Source: Pseudomonas sp. Root562 (lineage in GTDB: Bacteria > Pseudomonadota > Gammaproteobacteria > Pseudomonadales > Pseudomonadaceae). From it: a DNA stretch of 64,000 bases. The stretch is taken from contig NZ_LMGK01000002.1 in the NCBI RefSeq assembly GCF_001427125.1, positions 62,001 to 126,000 on the forward strand. Reading direction: 5' to 3'. The notes beneath the pieces are model-generated. The model was not told the origin of the DNA, searched no databases, and saw only the letters and a list, made by a program, of their open reading frames with translations. The position numbers and the translations under genes are program-made. Positions 52,943 to 64,000 of the stretch are shown here, one piece after another (position 1 is the first letter of the stretch; each line of letters starts with the position of its first letter).

Positions 52943-54199
52943 ATGACCACGGAAAAAGTTAAGTACGGCGTCCATTCCGAAGCCGGCAAATTGCGCAAAG
53001 TCATGGTTTGCTCCCCCGGGCTTGCCCACCAGCGTTTGACCCCGAACAACTGCGACGAACTGCTGTTCGACGACGTACTGTGGGTGGCTCAGGCCAAGCG
53101 CGACCATTTCGATTTCGTCACCAAGATGCGTGAGCGCAATGTCGATGTGCTGGAAATGCACAACTTGTTGACCGACATCGTCGCCATCCCCGAAGCCCTG
53201 GACTGGATTCTGCAACGCAAGATCACCGCCGATTCGGTGGGCCTGGGCTTGATCAATGAAACGAGTTCATGGCTGCGCAGCCTGGAGCCGCGCAAGATCG
53301 CCGAGTTCCTGATTGGCGGGGTCTCTGCCGATGACCTGCCGGACAGTTTCGGCGGCAAGACCATCCAGATGTTCCGTGAATTCCTCGGCCACTCCAGCTT
53401 CATCCTGCCGCCGCTGCCCAACACCCAGTTCACCCGCGACACCACCTGCTGGATCTACGGTGGCGTCACCCTCAACCCTATGTACTGGCCGGCGCGTCGC
53501 CAGGAAACCCTGTTGACCACCGCCATCTACAAATTCCATCCGCAGTTCACCAACGCCGAATTCGAAATCTGGTATGGCGACCCGGACAAGGACCACGGCA
53601 GTTCCACCCTCGAAGGCGGCGACGTGATGCCGATCGGCAACGGCGTGGTGTTGATCGGCATGGGCGAACGCTCATCCCGCCAGGCCATCGGCCAACTGGC
53701 GGTCAACCTGTTCAAGAACAAAGCCGTCGAGAAGGTCATCGTCGCCGGCCTGCCGAAATCCCGCGCGGCGATGCACCTGGACACCGTGTTCAGTTTCTGC
53801 GACCGCGATGTGGTGACGATCTTCCCGGAAGTGGTGAACCAGATTGTTGCCTTCACCCTTCGCCCCGACGAAAGCAAACCGGGCGGCATCGACATCCGTC
53901 GCGAAGAAACCAACTTCCTCGACACCGTGGCCAAGGCCCTCAACCTCAAGGCCCTGCGCGTCGTCGAAACCGGCGGCAACAGCTTCGCCGCCGAACGCGA
54001 GCAATGGGATGACGGCAACAACGTGGTGGCCGTGGAACCGGGGGTGGTCATCGGCTACGACCGCAATACCTACACCAATACTCTGCTGCGCAAGGCCGGG
54101 GTGGAAGTGATCACCATCAGCGCCGGCGAACTCGGACGCGGTCGCGGCGGCGGCCACTGCATGACCTGCCCGATCATCCGCGATCCGATCGACTACTAA
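52943..54199 (+). CDS. arcA: Arginine deiminase
   Basis: The product has 418 residues, the same length as the P. aeruginosa enzyme. The catalytic Cys406 is in GGGHCMTCP. The other active-site parts are [22 protein letters not shown] and [13 protein letters not shown] with the catalytic His. It hydrolyses arginine to citrulline and ammonia. GGAGGA precedes the ATG. It is followed by a strong hairpin and then arcB. Confidence 0.96.
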   Translation: MTTEKVKYGVHSEAGKLRKVMVCSPGLAHQRLTPNNCDELLFDDVLWVAQAKRDHFDFVTKMRERNVDVLEMHNLLTDIVAIPEALDWILQRKITADSVGLGLINETSSWLRSLEPRKIAEFLIGGVSADDLPDSFGGKTIQMFREFLGHSSFILPPLPNTQFTRDTTCWIYGGVTLNPMYWPARRQETLLTTAIYKFHPQFTNAEFEIWYGDPDKDHGSSTLEGGDVMPIGNGVVLIGMGERSSRQAIGQLAVNLFKNKAVEKVIVAGLPKSRAAMHLDTVFSFCDRDVVTIFPEVVNQIVAFTLRPDESKPGGIDIRREETNFLDTVAKALNLKALRVVETGGNSFAAEREQWDDGNNVVAVEPGVVIGYDRNTYTNTLLRKAGVEVITISAGELGRGRGGGHCMTCPIIRDPIDY

Positions 54200-54207
54200 C
54201 CTATTAA

Positions 54208-54240
54208 CTTCGGCCCGCACTTACCGAGTGTGGGCCGAAG
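54208..54240 (+). other. Strong stem-loop between arcA and arcB without a U tract
   Basis: CTTCGGCCCGCAC and GTGTGGGCCGAAG form a 13-bp stem with one G-T pair and a seven-base loop. GGATAACC, not T residues, follows. It looks like an RNA processing or stabilising structure rather than a terminator. Confidence 0.75.
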
Positions 54241-54268
54241 GGATAACCGACACCTTAGGAGATCCAAA

Positions 54269-55279
54269 ATGGCGTTCAATATTCATAACCGCAATCTGCT
54301 GAGCCTGGAACACCACACCCCTCGCGAATTGCGTTACCTGCTCGACCTGTCCCGCGACCTCAAGCGCGCCAAATACACCGGCACCGAACAGCAGCACCTC
54401 AAGGGCAACAACATCGCGCTGATCTTCGAAAAAACCTCGACCCGCACCCGCTGTGCGTTCGAAGTCGCGGCCTATGACCAAGGTGCCAACGTCACCTACA
54501 TCGATCCCAACTCTTCGCAGATCGGCCACAAGGAAAGCATGAAGGACACGGCCCGCGTACTGGGGCGCATGTACGACGCGATCGAATACCGTGGTTTCAA
54601 ACAGGAGATCGTCGAAGAACTGGCCAAGTTTGCCGGGGTCCCGGTGTTCAACGGTTTGACCGATGAATATCACCCGACGCAAATGATTGCCGACGTGCTG
54701 ACCATGCGTGAACACGCCGACAAACCGATCCACGACATCAGCTACGCCTACCTCGGCGACGCCCGCAACAACATGGGCAACTCGCTGCTGCTGATCGGCG
54801 CCAAGCTCGGCATGGACGTGCGCATCTGCGCGCCGAAAGCCTTGTGGCCGGCGGACGATCTGGTGGCCCGCTGCAAACAGTACGGTGAAGAAAGCGGTGC
54901 CCGCATCACCCTCACCGAAGACCCGAAAGCCGCCGTCAAAGGTGTGGATTTCATTCATACCGATGTCTGGGTGTCGATGGGCGAACCCGTGGAGGCCTGG
55001 GCCGAGCGCATTCAGCAACTGCTGCCTTATCAGGTCAACGCCGAACTGATGAAAGCCACCGGCAACCCGCGCACCAAGTTCATGCACTGCCTGCCGGCCT
55101 TCCACAACAGCGACACCAAGGTCGGCAAACAGATCGCCGAGCAGTACCCACACCTGAAGAACGGTATCGAAGTGACCGATGACGTCTTCGAGTCGCCGGC
55201 CTGCATTGCCTTCGAGCAAGCGGAAAACCGCATGCACACCATCAAGGCGATTCTGGTGTCGACGCTGGCTGATCTGTAA
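54269..55279 (+). CDS. arcB: Ornithine carbamoyltransferase, catabolic
   Basis: The product has 336 residues from the ATG at 54269, with AGGAG upstream. The carbamoyl-phosphate motif is STRTRCAFE (about 57-65) and the ornithine-side motif is HCLPAFHN near 272. The C-terminal [18 protein letters not shown] is typical of the catabolic form. It converts citrulline and phosphate to ornithine and carbamoyl phosphate. Context in the arc operon sets it apart from the biosynthetic ArgF. Confidence 0.95.
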   Translation: MAFNIHNRNLLSLEHHTPRELRYLLDLSRDLKRAKYTGTEQQHLKGNNIALIFEKTSTRTRCAFEVAAYDQGANVTYIDPNSSQIGHKESMKDTARVLGRMYDAIEYRGFKQEIVEELAKFAGVPVFNGLTDEYHPTQMIADVLTMREHADKPIHDISYAYLGDARNNMGNSLLLIGAKLGMDVRICAPKALWPADDLVARCKQYGEESGARITLTEDPKAAVKGVDFIHTDVWVSMGEPVEAWAERIQQLLPYQVNAELMKATGNPRTKFMHCLPAFHNSDTKVGKQIAEQYPHLKNGIEVTDDVFESPACIAFEQAENRMHTIKAILVSTLADL

Positions 55280-55294
55280 GGACTGCCCCCAAAC

Positions 55295-55398
55295 GATCGT
55301 TCCCACGCTCTGCGTGGGAATGCCGCCACGGACGCTCCGCGTCCGATGTGACGCGGAGCGTCACCAGATGCATTCCCACGGGGACCGTGGGAACGATC
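55295..55398. repeat. 100-bp palindromic element, copy 3, between arcB and arcC
   Basis: The ends are GATCGTTCCCACGCTCTGCG and GGGAACGATC. The centre is GACGCTCCGCGTC / GACGCGGAGCGTC. It fills the 150-base gap inside the arc operon. Confidence 0.85.
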
Positions 55399-55429
55399 CA
55401 GGATCACCGACTCTAAAAGGACAACCACC

Positions 55430-56359
55430 ATGCGTATCGTCGTTGCACTGGGCGGTAACGCCCTGCTCCGTCGGGGTGAACCGATGACCGCTGACAACCA
55501 GCGCGCCAACATCCGGATCGCCACCGAGCAGATCGCCAAGATCCACGCCGGCAACCAACTGGTCATCGCCCACGGCAATGGCCCGCAGGTCGGGCTGTTG
55601 TCATTGCAAGCCGCGGCCTACACCTCGGTTTCTCCCTATCCGCTGGACGTGCTCGGCGCTGAAACCGAAGGCATGATCGGCTACATCATCGAACAGGAAC
55701 TGGGCAACCTGCTGGACTTCGAAGTGCCGTTCGCGACCCTGCTGACGCAGGTCGAAGTCGATGCCAATGACCCGGCCTTCCAGAACCCCACCAAACCCAT
55801 CGGCCCGGTGTACACCAAGGCCGAGGCAGAAAAACTGGCTGCCGAAAAAGGCTGGGCAATCGCCCCGGACGGCGACAAATATCGCCGGGTAGTCGCCAGC
55901 CCCAGACCGAAACGCATCTTTGAAATACGCCCGATCAAGTGGCTGCTGGAAAAAAGCAGCATCGTGATTTGCGCCGGCGGTGGCGGCATTCCGACCATGT
56001 ACACCGCCCCCGGCAAGCTCGAAGGTGTCGAGGCGGTCATCGACAAGGACCTGTGCTCGGCGCTGCTGGCCGAACAGCTTGAAGCCGACTTGCTGGTGAT
56101 CGCCACCGACGTCAACGCGGCGTTTGTCGACTTCGGTAAACCCACCCAGAAATCCATCGCTCAGGCTCACCCGGACGAAATGGAAAAACTCGGCTTCGCC
56201 GCGGGCTCCATGGGACCAAAGGTGCAGGCAGCCTGCGAGTTCGCACGCCATACTGGAAAAGTCGCGGTGATCGGCTCACTCGCCGACATCGAATCGATCG
56301 TCCAGGGCAAGGCTGGCACCCGCATCAGCACCGCGACACCTGGCATTACCTACCTGTAA
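55430..56359 (+). CDS. arcC: Carbamate kinase
   Basis: The product has 309 residues. It starts [18 protein letters not shown], the glycine-rich phosphate loop of the amino acid kinase fold; [10 protein letters not shown], the [14 protein letters not shown] block and VEAVIDKDL are conserved. It transfers phosphate from carbamoyl phosphate to ADP, producing the ATP of the deiminase pathway. AAAGGA lies upstream. It is separated from arcB by a palindromic repeat. Confidence 0.95.
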   Translation: MRIVVALGGNALLRRGEPMTADNQRANIRIATEQIAKIHAGNQLVIAHGNGPQVGLLSLQAAAYTSVSPYPLDVLGAETEGMIGYIIEQELGNLLDFEVPFATLLTQVEVDANDPAFQNPTKPIGPVYTKAEAEKLAAEKGWAIAPDGDKYRRVVASPRPKRIFEIRPIKWLLEKSSIVICAGGGGIPTMYTAPGKLEGVEAVIDKDLCSALLAEQLEADLLVIATDVNAAFVDFGKPTQKSIAQAHPDEMEKLGFAAGSMGPKVQAACEFARHTGKVAVIGSLADIESIVQGKAGTRISTATPGITYL

Positions 56360-56371
56360 GGAGAGACGTGA

Positions 56372-56734
56372 ATGGCACAATTCGAGCCGGGACACTTGCA
56401 CATCGAACGTCATGCGCTGACCCCGGATGATGTCAGCTACAACGTGCACCTCGATTATGAAGTCAGCAAGAATGCCAAAGGGGAAAAAGGCATCCAGTTC
56501 ACCTTGCATGGCAGCATTCAGGGCAAGGACGTGTCGGAGCCGTTCTTCCTGCCGAAAGAGGAAGCCTACAACTTCGCCAGCAACGTGACGAAAATCGCCG
56601 AAAAGTACGGAATTCCCAAGACCCACAGCCAGATCGGCTCTGTCCACAAGCATTACGATCTGATGTTTGAAGACATCCGGCAGCAGTTGAATATGAAATC
56701 CGGCGACCCGGTCAACCTCGAACACTTCGAGTAA
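56372..56734 (+). CDS. DUF5064-type small protein at the end of the arc operon
   Basis: The product has 120 residues with AAGGAGA upstream of the start, 12 bases after arcC, so it belongs to the same transcript. It is soluble with no signal peptide. HIERHALTPDDVSYNVHLDYEV and GIQFTLHGSIQGKDVSEPFFL suggest a beta-sheet-rich fold, followed by a helical end. I recognise it as a Pseudomonas-restricted family of unknown function (DUF5064, from memory). A role tied to arginine fermentation is only suggested by position. Confidence 0.75.
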   Translation: MAQFEPGHLHIERHALTPDDVSYNVHLDYEVSKNAKGEKGIQFTLHGSIQGKDVSEPFFLPKEEAYNFASNVTKIAEKYGIPKTHSQIGSVHKHYDLMFEDIRQQLNMKSGDPVNLEHFE

Positions 56735-56750
56735 CTCAGGTACCTCTGCT

Positions 56751-56855
56751 GATCGTTCCCACGCTCCGGCGTGGGAATGCATCCCTTGAAGCTCCGCGTC
56801 AGTGTGGACGCGGAGCGTCCATGGCAGCGCTACCACGCAGAGCGTGGGAACGATC
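56751..56855. repeat. 100-bp palindromic element, copy 4
   Basis: The ends are GATCGTTCCCACGCTCCGGC and GCGTGGGAACGATC. One inner arm reads CAGCGCTACCACGCAGAGCG, a variant of the usual TTCCCACGC. It lies between the DUF5064 gene and gcsR. Confidence 0.8.
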
Positions 56856-56937
56856 ATCATCCCGCTCTGGATTTCACCTTACCTCTGCTCCAAGGCATAC
56901 TTGCCACCCTCCGTAATCCAGAACCCGAAAGCGTCCC

Positions 56938-58446
<1,509 letters not shown>

Positions 58447-58468
58447 AGCGTTTGATTGATCGTTTGAT

Positions 58469-58575
58469 GATCGTTCCCACGCTCCGCGTGGGAATGCAGC
58501 CCGGGACGCTCTGCGTCCCACAGCGTGACGCAGAGCGTCACAAGTGGCATTCCCACGCAGAGCTTGGGAACGATC
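58469..58575. repeat. 100-bp palindromic element, copy 5
   Basis: The ends are GATCGTTCCCACGCTCCGCG and CTTGGGAACGATC. The centre is GACGCTCTGCGTC / GACGCAGAGCGTC. It lies between gcsR and the GcsR sites. Confidence 0.85.
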
Positions 58576-58596
58576 TATTCAAAAGCGACCTCCATC

Positions 58597-58633
58597 TGTA
58601 CTGAAAGCGCTACAGCGGAACGATATCACTACA
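58597..58633. promoter_or_regulatory. Two tandem GcsR-like sites
   Basis: Site 1 is 58597-58614 and site 2 is 58616-58633, one base apart. On the minus strand site 2 reads TGTAGTGATATCGTTCCG, 12 of 14 matches to TGTAACG-N4-CGTTCCG as remembered for GcsR. Site 1 reads TGTAGCGCTTTCAGTACA, 9 of 14, and is also a TGTA-N10-TACA TyrR-type palindrome. Confidence 0.65.
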
Positions 58634-58696
58634 CCCCACCCCGATCACGGCTGCGCAAGGCTCTGATCCACCTCAGCTTTTATCCTTGATAATTGC

Positions 58697-58714
58697 CGTA
58701 TCGATTTCGCTACA
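58697..58714. promoter_or_regulatory. Third GcsR-like site
   Basis: The minus strand reads TGTAGCGAAATCGATACG, 11 of 14 matches to the GcsR motif and in the same orientation as sites 1 and 2. It lies 66 bases upstream of the sigma-54 GG. Confidence 0.55.
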
Positions 58715-58777
58715 GCGCCCCCTCACCCTGGAACTCCGAATCCCGCTAAATCATTGATCCAAATAAGAAAAACAACA

Positions 58778-58794
58778 TTGGCCGTATTCTTGCT
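58778..58794 (+). promoter_or_regulatory. Sigma-54 promoter of the gcv operon
   Basis: TTGGCCGTATTCTTGCT has the invariant GG (58780-58781), ten bases, and GC (58792-58793) of -24/-12 promoters. Transcription should start near 58805, giving a leader of about 70 bases before gcvH. Confidence 0.8.
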
Positions 58795-58873
58795 AAGTAG
58801 ACGCTCATAACCAGGGCATCGCCCAAGCATTCAATCGCGTCCACCAGACGAGTCTGGCCCCTTAGGAGTTTCC

Positions 58874-59257
58874 ATGAGCGAGTTGCGTTTTACTGAAGAT
58901 CACGAATGGCTGCGCACCGAAGCTGACGGCAGCGTCACAGTCGGTATCACCGCTTTCGCCCAGAACGCCCTGGGCGACGTGGTTTTCGTACAACTGCCTG
59001 AGCTGCAGTCCTACGACAAAGGCGCCGAAGCCGCCACCGTGGAATCGGTAAAAGCCGCCAGCGGTGTGTACATGCCGCTGGACGGCGAAGTGCTGGAAGT
59101 CAACCCGGCGCTGGACAGCAGCCCGGAGCTGGTCAACGAAGATCCGCTGGGCGAAGGCTGGTTCTTCCGTTTCAAGCCAAGCGACGCCAACGCTGTCGGC
59201 CAACTGCTGGATCAGGACGCCTACGACCGCCTGATCAAAGCCCAAGCCGAAGCCTGA
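58874..59257 (+). CDS. gcvH: Glycine cleavage system H protein
   Basis: The product has 127 residues. The lipoylated residue is Lys60 in [11 protein letters not shown], and FTEDHEWLR at the start is the family signature. It shuttles the aminomethyl group on its lipoyl arm between GcvP, GcvT and the lipoamide dehydrogenase. TTAGGAG lies upstream of the ATG. It is first in the GcsR-controlled operon and corresponds to the gcvH2 type. Confidence 0.96.
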   Translation: MSELRFTEDHEWLRTEADGSVTVGITAFAQNALGDVVFVQLPELQSYDKGAEAATVESVKAASGVYMPLDGEVLEVNPALDSSPELVNEDPLGEGWFFRFKPSDANAVGQLLDQDAYDRLIKAQAEA

Positions 59258-59268
59258 GGAGCACTGAC

Positions 59269-62121
59269 ATGACGCAAATCAATTTGACGACCGCCAACGA
59301 ATTCATCGCCCGTCACATCGGCCCGCGCGCCGGTGACGAGCAAGCCATGCTCAACAGCCTGGGCTTCGATTCCCTGGAAGCCCTGAGCGCCAGCGTGATT
59401 CCCGACAGCATCAAGGGCACCAGCGTACTCGGCCTGGAAGACGGTCTGAGCGAAGCCGATGCCTTGGCGTTGATCAAGTCCATCGCCGGCAAGAACCAGC
59501 TGTTCAAGACTTTCATTGGCCAGGGTTACTACGGCACCCACACGCCGTCGCCGATCCTGCGCAACCTCCTGGAAAATCCAGCCTGGTACACCGCTTACAC
59601 CCCGTACCAGCCAGAAATCTCCCAAGGCCGTCTCGAAGCGCTGCTGAACTTCCAGACCCTGATCAGCGACCTCACCGGCCTGCCGATCGCCAACGCTTCG
59701 CTGCTCGACGAAGCCACTGCCGCTGCCGAAGCCATGACCTTCTGCAAACGCTTGAGCAAGAACAAAGGCAGCCACCAATTCTTCGCCTCCGCGCATTGCC
59801 ACCCGCAGACTCTTGACGTGCTGCGCACCCGTGCCGAGCCGTTGGGCATCGACGTGGTGGTTGGCGACGAGCGTGAACTGACCGACGTGACGCCGTTCTT
59901 CGGTGCCCTGCTGCAGTATCCGGCAAGCAACGGTGACGTGTTCGACTACCGCGAACTGACCGAGCGCTTCCACGCCGCCAACGCTCTGGTGGCCGTGGCC
60001 GCCGACCTGCTGGCCCTGACCGTGCTGACCCCGCCGGGCGAATTCGGCGCCGACGTGGCCATCGGCAGCGCGCAACGCTTTGGCGTACCGCTGGGCTTCG
60101 GTGGCCCGCACGCGGCGTACTTCTCCACCAAAGACGCATTCAAGCGTGACATGCCGGGCCGTCTGGTCGGTGTTTCCGTGGACCGTTTCGGCAAGCCGGC
60201 CCTGCGCCTGGCCATGCAAACCCGCGAACAACACATCCGCCGCGAGAAGGCCACGTCCAACATCTGCACCGCGCAAGTGCTACTGGCCAACATCGCCAGC
60301 ATGTACGCTGTTTACCACGGCCCTAAAGGCCTGACCCAAATCGCCAATCGCGTCCATCACCTGACCGCGATCCTGGCCAAGGGCTTGACCGCTCTGGGGC
60401 TGAACGTCGAACAGGAAAACTTCTTCGACACCCTGACGATCAATACCGGCGCCGACACCGCCAGACTGCACGATCAGGCGCGCGCCCAGCAGATCAACCT
60501 GCGCGTCGTCGACGCTGAACGTCTGGGCCTGTCCCTTGACGAAACCAGCACCCAGGCCGACGTTGAAACCCTCTGGAGCCTGCTGTCCAACGGCAAGACC
60601 CTGCCGGACTTCGCCGCCCTCGCCGCCTCGGTGCAGAGCACCATCCCGGCCACGCTGGTACGTCAGTCGCCAATCCTCAGCCATCCGGTGTTCAACCGCT
60701 ATCACTCGGAAACCGAGCTGATGCGCTACCTGCGCAAGCTGGCCGACAAAGACCTGGCCCTGGATCGCACCATGATCCCGCTGGGTTCGTGCACCATGAA
60801 GCTCAATGCTGCCAGTGAAATGATCCCGGTGACCTGGGCTGAATTCGGCGCCCTGCACCCGTTTGCCCCGGCCGAGCAAAGCGCCGGTTATCAGCAACTG
60901 ACCGACGAACTCGAAGCGATGCTCTGCGCCGCCACCGGTTACGACTCGATCTCGCTGCAACCGAACGCCGGTTCCCAAGGTGAATACGCGGGTCTGTTGG
61001 CGATTCGCGCCTACCACCAGAGCCGTGGCGAAGACCGTCGCGACATCTGCCTGATCCCGTCGTCGGCCCACGGCACCAACCCGGCCACCGCACAAATGGC
61101 CGGCATGCGCGTTGTCGTCACCGCCTGCGACGCCCGTGGCAACGTCGACATCGAAGACCTGCGCGCCAAGGCCATCGAGCACCGCGAACACCTCGCCGCG
61201 CTGATGATCACCTACCCGTCGACCCACGGCGTGTTCGAAGAAGGCATCCGCGAAATCTGCGGCATCATTCATGACAACGGCGGCCAGGTGTACATCGACG
61301 GCGCCAACATGAACGCGATGGTTGGCCTCTGCGCGCCAGGCAAGTTCGGCGGCGATGTCTCGCACCTGAACCTGCACAAAACCTTCTGCATCCCGCACGG
61401 CGGTGGCGGCCCGGGCGTCGGCCCGATCGGCGTGAAATCGCACCTGACTCCGTTCCTGCCGGGCCACGCCCAGATGGCACGCAAGGAAGGCGCGGTCTGC
61501 GCGGCACCGTTCGGTAGCGCAAGCATTCTGCCGATTACCTGGATGTACATTCGCATGATGGGTGGCGCAGGCTTGAAGCGTGCTTCGCAGCTGGCGATCC
61601 TCAACGCCAACTACATTTCCCGTCGCCTGGAAGAGCACTACCCAGTGCTGTACACCGGCAGCAACGGCCTGGTGGCGCACGAGTGCATCCTTGATCTGCG
61701 TCCGCTGAAAGACAGCAGCGGCATCAGCGTTGATGACGTAGCCAAACGCTTGATCGACTTCGGCTTCCACGCCCCGACCATGTCGTTCCCGGTGGCCGGC
61801 ACGCTGATGATCGAGCCGACCGAAAGTGAATCCAAGGAAGAACTGGACCGCTTCTGCGACGCCATGATCCGCATCCGTGAAGAAATCCGCGCGGTGGAAA
61901 ACGGCACCCTGGACAAGGACGACAACCCACTGAAAAACGCCCCGCACACGGCGGCGGAGCTGGTCGGTGAGTGGTCGCACCCGTACAGCCGCGAACAAGC
62001 GGTGTACCCGGTTGCCTCGCTGATCGAAGGCAAATACTGGCCACCGGTCGGTCGTGTCGACAACGTGTTCGGCGATCGCAACCTGGTCTGCGCCTGCCCG
62101 TCGATCGAAAGCTACGCTTAA
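59269..62121 (+). CDS. gcvP: Glycine dehydrogenase (decarboxylating), P protein
   Basis: The product has 950 residues, the normal length of the fused single-chain form. The PLP lysine is K704 in [18 protein letters not shown]. Typical early blocks are [18 protein letters not shown] and [15 protein letters not shown]. It decarboxylates glycine and loads the aminomethyl group onto GcvH. It starts 11 bases after gcvH, with GAGGAG upstream. A GC-rich hairpin and a REPIN follow before sdaA. Confidence 0.97.
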   Translation: MTQINLTTANEFIARHIGPRAGDEQAMLNSLGFDSLEALSASVIPDSIKGTSVLGLEDGLSEADALALIKSIAGKNQLFKTFIGQGYYGTHTPSPILRNLLENPAWYTAYTPYQPEISQGRLEALLNFQTLISDLTGLPIANASLLDEATAAAEAMTFCKRLSKNKGSHQFFASAHCHPQTLDVLRTRAEPLGIDVVVGDERELTDVTPFFGALLQYPASNGDVFDYRELTERFHAANALVAVAADLLALTVLTPPGEFGADVAIGSAQRFGVPLGFGGPHAAYFSTKDAFKRDMPGRLVGVSVDRFGKPALRLAMQTREQHIRREKATSNICTAQVLLANIASMYAVYHGPKGLTQIANRVHHLTAILAKGLTALGLNVEQENFFDTLTINTGADTARLHDQARAQQINLRVVDAERLGLSLDETSTQADVETLWSLLSNGKTLPDFAALAASVQSTIPATLVRQSPILSHPVFNRYHSETELMRYLRKLADKDLALDRTMIPLGSCTMKLNAASEMIPVTWAEFGALHPFAPAEQSAGYQQLTDELEAMLCAATGYDSISLQPNAGSQGEYAGLLAIRAYHQSRGEDRRDICLIPSSAHGTNPATAQMAGMRVVVTACDARGNVDIEDLRAKAIEHREHLAALMITYPSTHGVFEEGIREICGIIHDNGGQVYIDGANMNAMVGLCAPGKFGGDVSHLNLHKTFCIPHGGGGPGVGPIGVKSHLTPFLPGHAQMARKEGAVCAAPFGSASILPITWMYIRMMGGAGLKRASQLAILNANYISRRLEEHYPVLYTGSNGLVAHECILDLRPLKDSSGISVDDVAKRLIDFGFHAPTMSFPVAGTLMIEPTESESKEELDRFCDAMIRIREEIRAVENGTLDKDDNPLKNAPHTAAELVGEWSHPYSREQAVYPVASLIEGKYWPPVGRVDNVFGDRNLVCACPSIESYA

Positions 62122-62129
62122 TCAGATGA

Positions 62130-62151
62130 GGGGGCGGGTTTGCTCGCCCCC
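62130..62151 (+). terminator. Weak terminator or processing hairpin after gcvP
   Basis: The stem GGGGGCG / CGCCCCC has an eight-base loop and is followed by GCGTTTAAG, with only three T residues. It may reduce but not stop transcription into sdaA. Confidence 0.45.
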
Positions 62152-62175
62152 GCGTTTAAGAACACCACAAAACCC

Positions 62176-62266
62176 TGTGGGAGCTGGCTTGCCAGCGATA
62201 GCGGTGGGTCAGTCGACATTTTTGCTGCCTGATCCATCGCCATCGCTGGCAAGCCAGCTCCCACAA
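62176..62266. repeat. REPIN, CTGGCAAGCCAG type, between gcvP and sdaA
   Basis: The inverted arms TGTGGGAGCTGGCTTGCCAG and CTGGCAAGCCAGCTCCCACA lie where glyA2 sits in P. aeruginosa. Confidence 0.92.
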
Positions 62267-62323
62267 GGAATGCATCACGCCTGAATTCCGCCAACTCCTA
62301 TAAGAAGAAACCGGAGAACAACC

Positions 62324-63700
<1,377 letters not shown>

Positions 63701-63737
63701 TGCGCGCTCATCTGCACTCTTCTTCAGGAGCTGAATA

Positions 63738-64000
63738 TGTCCACCGAACAACTGTTGAAAACCCCGTTGCATGCTCTGCACATCGAACTCGGCGCGCGCA
63801 TGGTGCCGTTCGCCGGCTATGACATGCCTGTGCAATATCCGTTGGGCGTGATGAAAGAACACCAGCACACCCGCGATCAGGCCGGTCTGTTCGATGTGTC
63901 GCACATGGGCCAGATTCGCCTGACCGGCGCCAATGCCGCCAAGGCCCTGGAAACCCTGGTTCCGGTGGATATCATCGACTTGCCCGTGGGCATGCAGCGT
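63738..64000 (+). CDS. gcvT: Glycine cleavage T protein (aminomethyltransferase), N-terminal part
   Basis: The first 87 residues are visible and the gene runs past the window end. AGGAG lies upstream of the ATG at 63738. [20 protein letters not shown] and [15 protein letters not shown] are the conserved N-terminal folate-binding region of GcvT. It releases ammonia and passes the methylene group to tetrahydrofolate. It follows sdaA by 37 bases, as in the gcs2 operon of other Pseudomonas. Confidence 0.95.

Larger units (their letters stand above)
58447..58873. other. 427-bp gcsR-gcvH control region
   Basis: It contains repeat element copy 5 (58469-58575), three GcsR-like 18-bp sites, a sigma-54 promoter and about 70 bases of leader. 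No gene was seen. Confidence 0.7.

Noticed and set aside
60280..61998. Open frame of about 572 codons antisense to gcvP
   Set aside because: Antisense shadow of a well-conserved gene.

Overview
The window is a stretch of chromosome from a fluorescent Pseudomonas, most likely the P. fluorescens group. The evidence is the high-GC codon use and several gene orders that match known Pseudomonas clusters: fadD1-fadD2 facing a lipase and phaJ1, the edd-glk-gltR-gtrS / gts-oprB / zwf-pgl-eda glucose cluster with hexR, arcDABC, and gcsR-gcvH-gcvP-sdaA-gcvT. Nothing looks like a prophage, plasmid, insertion sequence or CRISPR array. The mobile signal is a dense set of short palindromic repeats: about 13 REP or REPIN loci in at least three sequence types, and five copies of a separate element of about 100 bp.

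Layout. 1-9.8 kb: the end of a glutathione S-transferase, an unknown protein, a soluble PAS-PAS chemoreceptor of BdlA type, an ECF sigma factor translationally coupled to a betaine-type binding protein, a PhnD-like protein, a fatty acid desaturase, an acetyltransferase, peptide deformylase with a YihY-type membrane protein, CsbD and small proteins. 10-15.5 kb: two tandem acyl-CoA ligases, a monoacylglycerol-lipase-like hydrolase and PhaJ1, which links fatty acid activation to polyhydroxyalkanoate monomers. 15.6-18.7 kb: an AaeAB-like efflux operon. 18.8-21.7 kb: a DUF2383 protein, a DUF3820 protein, a class V aminotransferase and a lone intradiol dioxygenase.

21.8-40.8 kb is the glucose catabolism cluster. 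OprB and GtsABCD bring glucose in, Glk, Zwf, Pgl, Edd and Eda run the Entner-Doudoroff pathway, and Gap takes the triose. GltR/GtrS and HexR are the regulators. Two exact TTGT-N7-ACAA HexR boxes lie between edd and gap, and one near match lies between zwf and hexR. A D-hexose-6-phosphate mutarotase and a mannose-isomerase-like epimerase are embedded in the cluster. Methylglyoxal synthase follows gap.

41.5-46.6 kb is a heme acquisition locus: a Fur-box-preceded ECF sigma factor, a FecR anti-sigma, a TonB receptor with an STN signalling domain, and heme oxygenase HemO. A DUF454 protein and a dCACHE chemoreceptor follow. 49.6-56.7 kb is the arginine deiminase pathway arcDABC, with a second, divergently oriented arcD paralogue and a DUF5064 gene at the end. 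56.9-64 kb holds GcsR and a glycine cleavage/serine deaminase operon. It has a clear sigma-54 promoter and three GcsR-like 18-bp sites, but lacks the glyA2 gene found at this place in P. aeruginosa.

Most of this is conserved Pseudomonas core. The points most worth following are the GcsR/sigma-54 control region and missing glyA2, the HexR operators, the sigma factor that lacks FecR but is fused translationally to a binding protein, the REPIN nested inside a terminator, and the placement of repeats inside operons.
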